DNA from: Marinomonas rhodophyticola
GTDB taxonomy: Bacteria > Pseudomonadota > Gammaproteobacteria > Pseudomonadales > Marinomonadaceae
Length of the DNA: 64,000 bases
Reading direction: 5' to 3'
Assembly (NCBI RefSeq): GCF_026113935.1
Contig: NZ_JAPEUL010000007.1
Coordinates: 930,001 to 994,000 of the forward strand
Of this stretch, positions 60,463-64,000 are shown piece by piece; position 1 is the first letter of the stretch; each line of letters opens with the position of its first letter. The notes beneath the pieces are model-generated. The model saw only the letters and a list, made by a program, of their open reading frames with translations. It had not been told where the DNA came from and ran no database searches. A program made the translations under genes and the position numbers.

Positions 60463-61995
60463 TTACTGTTTTTCAATGAATAAATCTCCTAGATGCGGGT
60501 AGTTTTGATCATTGACTATGTCTTGTATTTTGACATTGTCCTTTGCTGCCCAAATCAGCGATTGCCAGTAGAGAGGGACAACGGCTGCATCATTGTAAAG
60601 TGTTCTTTCTATCTGTTGCAAAAGGCGTAAACGTCTTTCTGGGTTCATTTCTCTATTGGCTTGACGAATATCGTTATCAATACTAGGTTGGCAATATTCG
60701 CTGGCATTATAAGCACCTAAGCCCGTTTTGGCATCCGCGCAGGCGATAATAAATTCAAATAAGTTGTTCGAGTCCATGGTGTCTGACTGCCAACCCAGCA
60801 TCATCATATCGGCACTGCGGTTATCAAACTCTTTAAAATATTGCGCTTTAGGTAAGGTTTTTAAATCAACCGTGATATTGATTCGGGCCAACATGGCGGT
60901 AATAGCTTGAGCGACTTTTTCATCGTTCATATAACGGTTGTTTGGTGCCATCATACTAATGCGAAAGCCTTTTTCGTAGCCGGCCTGTTTCATCAAATCT
61001 AGAGCCTTTGATACATTGTATTCGGGTTCTAGGCCATTAATGTGGCCTAAAAAACGATCAGGACTTAATTGGCTTGCGGGTGTGGCATAGCCTTTTAATA
61101 TTTTCTCCACAATGAGCGGTTTGTTGATGGCTAAGTTAATGGCCCTTCTTACCCTGACATCCTGAAATTCGACACGACGTTTTTGATTCATATGTAGCAA
61201 TAAAATACGCGTGCTGGGTAGAGTAACTAGTTGTATTCCGTGTATTTTTTTTGTTCGTTCTATGTCTATCGGGGAAACAGGGAAAATAAAATCCACATCG
61301 CCAGAGAGTAGCGCCGCCAGTCGAGTCGAGTCCGCGTGAATGGGTGTTAGGATAATCTGATCGACGTTGCCAACGGTATCTTTATCCCAGTAATTGGGGT
61401 TGCGTTTAAGTTCCATGCGGCTGCCCAGTTCACGGTTCGTGAGTATGAACGGACCAGTTCCGGAGACATGGCTAGAAGCAAAGGTTTCGCCGTATTTAAT
61501 GATTTCGTCGTGACCTTGGTAAAATGCCTCATCGAGTGGAAAAACATAGGTCATTATGTTGAGTAACAGAGGATTGGTATAGGTCGTATGAACGTCGATG
61601 GTGTAATTGTCAACCATAGAGACAGCATCAATTGTGTCGAACATCGCGCGAAAATCTGGAGACCTTTTTAGACGCTGGATGGTATACACCACATCTTTTG
61701 CGGAAAACGGATTGCCATTGCTGAAGGTAACATCTTGGCGTAAATAAAAGCGCATGGTCTGAGCATCAAGACGCTGCCACTTTGTAGCCAAACGGGGATC
61801 AAATTGGCCATTTTGTTTCCATCGTATAAGAGGGTCGAAAACTAGGTGAGAAAATTGTAATGTGCTTTCTGACAGCTGTTCGTGTGGATCCAATGAAACA
61901 GGGTCAGCGTCGAATGCCATTCTCAGGGTTGTTGCTGCCGCTTGATTCCATAAAGTGAGAGCCAAGCAGCAGGCTAGAATAACCTTTATTTTCAT
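60463..61995 (-). CDS. dipeptide/oligopeptide-binding protein (family 5)
   Basis: 510 aa. Sec signal (MKIKVILACCLALTLWNQAAA). The family-5 start block DADPVSLDPHEQLSE and LATKWQRLDAQTMRFYLRQDVTFSNGNPFSAKDVVYT are present. Periplasmic receptor for the ABC importer encoded downstream. First gene of the operon. Confidence 0.94.
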   Translation of the reverse strand: MKIKVILACCLALTLWNQAAATTLRMAFDADPVSLDPHEQLSESTLQFSHLVFDPLIRWKQNGQFDPRLATKWQRLDAQTMRFYLRQDVTFSNGNPFSAKDVVYTIQRLKRSPDFRAMFDTIDAVSMVDNYTIDVHTTYTNPLLLNIMTYVFPLDEAFYQGHDEIIKYGETFASSHVSGTGPFILTNRELGSRMELKRNPNYWDKDTVGNVDQIILTPIHADSTRLAALLSGDVDFIFPVSPIDIERTKKIHGIQLVTLPSTRILLLHMNQKRRVEFQDVRVRRAINLAINKPLIVEKILKGYATPASQLSPDRFLGHINGLEPEYNVSKALDLMKQAGYEKGFRISMMAPNNRYMNDEKVAQAITAMLARINITVDLKTLPKAQYFKEFDNRSADMMMLGWQSDTMDSNNLFEFIIACADAKTGLGAYNASEYCQPSIDNDIRQANREMNPERRLRLLQQIERTLYNDAAVVPLYWQSLIWAAKDNVKIQDIVNDQNYPHLGDLFIEKQ

Positions 61996-62216
61996 TATCT
62001 CTGTCTCTTTATTAGATGTGGCTTACACGCGATGATGGTGTGCTTTATCGAATGGCGTGAACACGATTTAGAAAGCATGACGATAATCCTGACCATGTAG
62101 ACGACCCAGCATTTTTGCAAAAAAATAAGTAAAAAGACAGCAAGAGTATCTTGTTTTGTCATATTAAGATGGAATTGTGTTTTATTTAAAGTATTTCGCC
62201 AGCTGGGTAGGTAAAT

Positions 62217-62837
62217 ATGAATTATTTTGCACATCTACACATTGCCTTTATTACAAATACTTCTTGGGTTGGCAATTTATTGGGGGATTTTCCAGTTGAG
62301 CCAGCCAACTTAGATGCAGATTTGCTGGTGGGTTGGCGTATGCATCAAAAAGTTGATGTTATGGTTGATCAGCACGAAGCTAGCGTGTTGTTTCGGTCTA
62401 TGGCACGCAAAGGGCGTCGCCGATTTGCAGGGATTGTTCAAGATATAGTCATGGATTACTGGTTAATTCATTATTGGTCAGATTTTAGCTCGCAACCTTT
62501 GTCCGTGTTTTGTGAGCAAGCGGTATCAGGCTTGGTGCAGGATAAAGAGAGAAGCCCTGCACGCTTAAAAAGCATGATCTATTCATTAGAGCGTGAAAAC
62601 TGGTTGTCTAACTTGGGGACGTTAGACGGGGTTGAAAAAGCGATTCGCTCAATCATGCATCGTTGGCAACATGGTGCTCATTTACAAGGCTTTGTCGAGG
62701 AGCTGCCGAGTGTGATTGCTCAAGCAGAGGGGCCATTTTTACATTTATATCCAGATTTACTGGCGTATGTGCGAGAAGAAATAAAAAAAACCGAGGCCAC
62801 ACACAGCCTCGGTTCAACGGATCCTTTAACGATGTAA
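62217..62837 (+). CDS. acpH: acyl carrier protein phosphodiesterase
   Basis: 206 aa. The opening MNYFAHLHIAF and LLGDF match AcpH, an HD-like hydrolase that removes 4'-phosphopantetheine from holo-ACP. WRMHQKVDVMVDQH and IVQDIVMDYWLIHYW contain the metal-binding residues. A hairpin (62789-62814) lies inside the last codons, so the natural C-terminus may be slightly different, for example if the A8 run is miscounted. Confidence 0.9.
   Translation: MNYFAHLHIAFITNTSWVGNLLGDFPVEPANLDADLLVGWRMHQKVDVMVDQHEASVLFRSMARKGRRRFAGIVQDIVMDYWLIHYWSDFSSQPLSVFCEQAVSGLVQDKERSPARLKSMIYSLERENWLSNLGTLDGVEKAIRSIMHRWQHGAHLQGFVEELPSVIAQAEGPFLHLYPDLLAYVREEIKKTEATHSLGSTDPLTM
62789..62814. terminator. hairpin inside the 3' end of acpH
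   Basis: AACCGAGGC pairs with GCCTCGGTT around 8 bases, with A8 on the left. The T-run is on the minus-strand side, so the hairpin would end leftward transcription better than the acpH message. No leftward gene lies to its right within 1 kb. Confidence 0.5.
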
Positions 62838-63080
62838 ATCGCCGTGATCCGATCGAGAGAACAACCATATAAACGCTATAAGCTCAGTGCAGATTCTTTG
62901 CTTTCGTTTACATGGCGCAAATGAGTATAGAGCGTTTACGCCATACGTTGCTTTGATTTGGATCAGATTAGAGCTGGTTACTTAAATTAAAGACCCTCTA
63001 GCAGTATTTCCTCTATATTGAGAAGAACTTATGGTAGAATTCGCCACCGAAAAAGACTTGGTTAGAATAGGAGTGTTAGG

Positions 63081-64000
63081 TTGAGCGTTCAGTGGTATCC
63101 AGGGCACATGAATAAAGCGCGTCGAGAGATCGAAGAGGTCATGACGCAAGTAGATATCGTGATTGAAGTGTTGGATGCCCGCATTCCTGATTCAAGTCAA
63201 AACCCTATGCTTAATACGTTGCGTGGGGATGTCCCTGTGCTGCGTTTGTTGAATAAAAAAGACTTGGCAGATAAATCTCGTCTAGACTTATGGTTAGAGC
63301 ACTGGCGTGGTAATGAGTCCATCTTGGCGCATCCGTTTTCTACTCTTGATAAAGCCGACATTGCCAAAATAAGTCAATGGGTGGGACAGATGGTGCCTCA
63401 CAGAGGAAGTGCAGAGAAGCCTATTCGGGCCATGATTGCTGGCATTCCTAACGTGGGTAAATCCAGTTTAATGAATGCGTTATTAGGACGTCGAGTAGCG
63501 AAAGTGGGGGATGAACCCGCCGTGACGAAGTCACAGCAAAAATTGAAAGTCACGAATGGCTTCCAGATATTAGATACCCTGGTATTTTGTGGCCGAAAAT
63601 TGAAAACCCGGATGCCAGTTATCGCTTGGCTGTTACGGGTGCCGTTCGTGCCACTGCTATTGATTATGAAGATGTTGCCTTGGTGGGTTTGAAGTTTTTT
63701 ATTGCAGACTATTTAGACTCTCTTGTGGCGCGTTACAAGTTAAAAGATCTTTCACCAGATCCTTACGAGGTGTTGAAAGTGATTGGCTCGAAACGGGGAG
63801 CGTTGCGCGCAGGTGGTAACGTTGACATGCACAAAGCGGCAGAAGTCTTCTTGAATGATGTGAGAACGGGGGCTATAGGGCCTTATGTCATGGAAACGCC
63901 AGAAATGATTGCTCACGAAGAGCGTTTGGTCGAGGAGGCCAAGGCGAAAAAAGAAGCCGAAAGGCAAGCAAGATTGGCTGCCGCTGTACCACAACGCCAG
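63081..64000 (+). CDS. ylqF: YlqF/RbgA-type ribosome assembly GTPase, partial, frameshifted
   Basis: Starts at a TTG (63081) that gives VQWYPGHMNKARREI, the family start; GGAG lies 8 bases upstream. The G motifs are in circularly permuted order: LLNKKDL (G4) before GIPNVGKSS (G1) and then DTPG (G3). In other bacteria this protein helps mature the 50S subunit. The frame breaks near 63580 (GATACCCTGG), where one missing base restores DTPGILWPKIEN. The coding sequence continues past the window end in the C-terminal domain. Confidence 0.9.

Overview
The window looks like the chromosome of a marine gammaproteobacterium, most likely Marinomonas or a close relative in the Oceanospirillales. This is inferred from moderate base composition, DUF3422, AcpH and DbpA proteins of gammaproteobacterial type, and the mix of transporters. 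No rRNA, tRNA, CRISPR array, insertion sequence or prophage is visible. At least 21 single-base frameshifts (about one per 3 kb) break otherwise intact genes. In every complete gene the corrected length is a whole number of codons and no domain is lost, so I read them as sequencing or assembly errors and annotate each gene as one unit.

Regions, left to right. (1) 38-5853, + strand: a hypothetical protein, a tandem avidin-fold protein, a PAS hybrid histidine kinase with REC and Hpt domains, a REC-GGDEF diguanylate cyclase and a DUF3422 protein. (2) 5903-14293: an amino-sugar island. A GntR/UTRA regulator and a carbohydrate ABC transporter (binding protein, two permeases, ATPase) are transcribed leftwards. 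nagB, a BadF-type GlcNAc kinase and nagA run divergently to the right. (3) 14294-22944: single genes, namely a cold-shock protein, a fasciclin lipoprotein, an EamA exporter with a LysR regulator, methionine aminopeptidase paired with a ParD-like protein, an isolated divergent trpBA, a TetR regulator and a Bcr/CflA drug exporter.

(4) 23299-49475 is the most interesting part. Two exported tail-collar-like proteins precede what reads as one 24-kb operon: an OmpA-like lipoprotein, a TolC-like outer-membrane lipoprotein, a periplasmic adaptor, one giant protein of about 5,404 residues, a GAF-HlyD adaptor fusion, a PqqD-like/M50 protease/HlyD fusion and two unknown proteins. The giant protein has a LEPR-xLL N-terminus, two DUF4347 modules, 13 autotransporter-type strand repeats, Ig-like domains and a seven-copy 100-residue cadherin array. 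The locus encodes an apparent surface-protein export machine with no ABC ATPase and no RND pump. A membrane metalloprotease fused to an adaptor takes the place where the inner-membrane motor would be expected.

(5) 49487-64000: a small membrane protein, a HigB/HigA-type toxin-antitoxin pair, guanine deaminase, a VanZ-like protein, DbpA helicase, a GGDEF-EAL protein, a LysR regulator, a complete oligopeptide/dipeptide ABC transporter, ACP phosphodiesterase and the start of a YlqF/RbgA ribosome-assembly GTPase cut by the window end.
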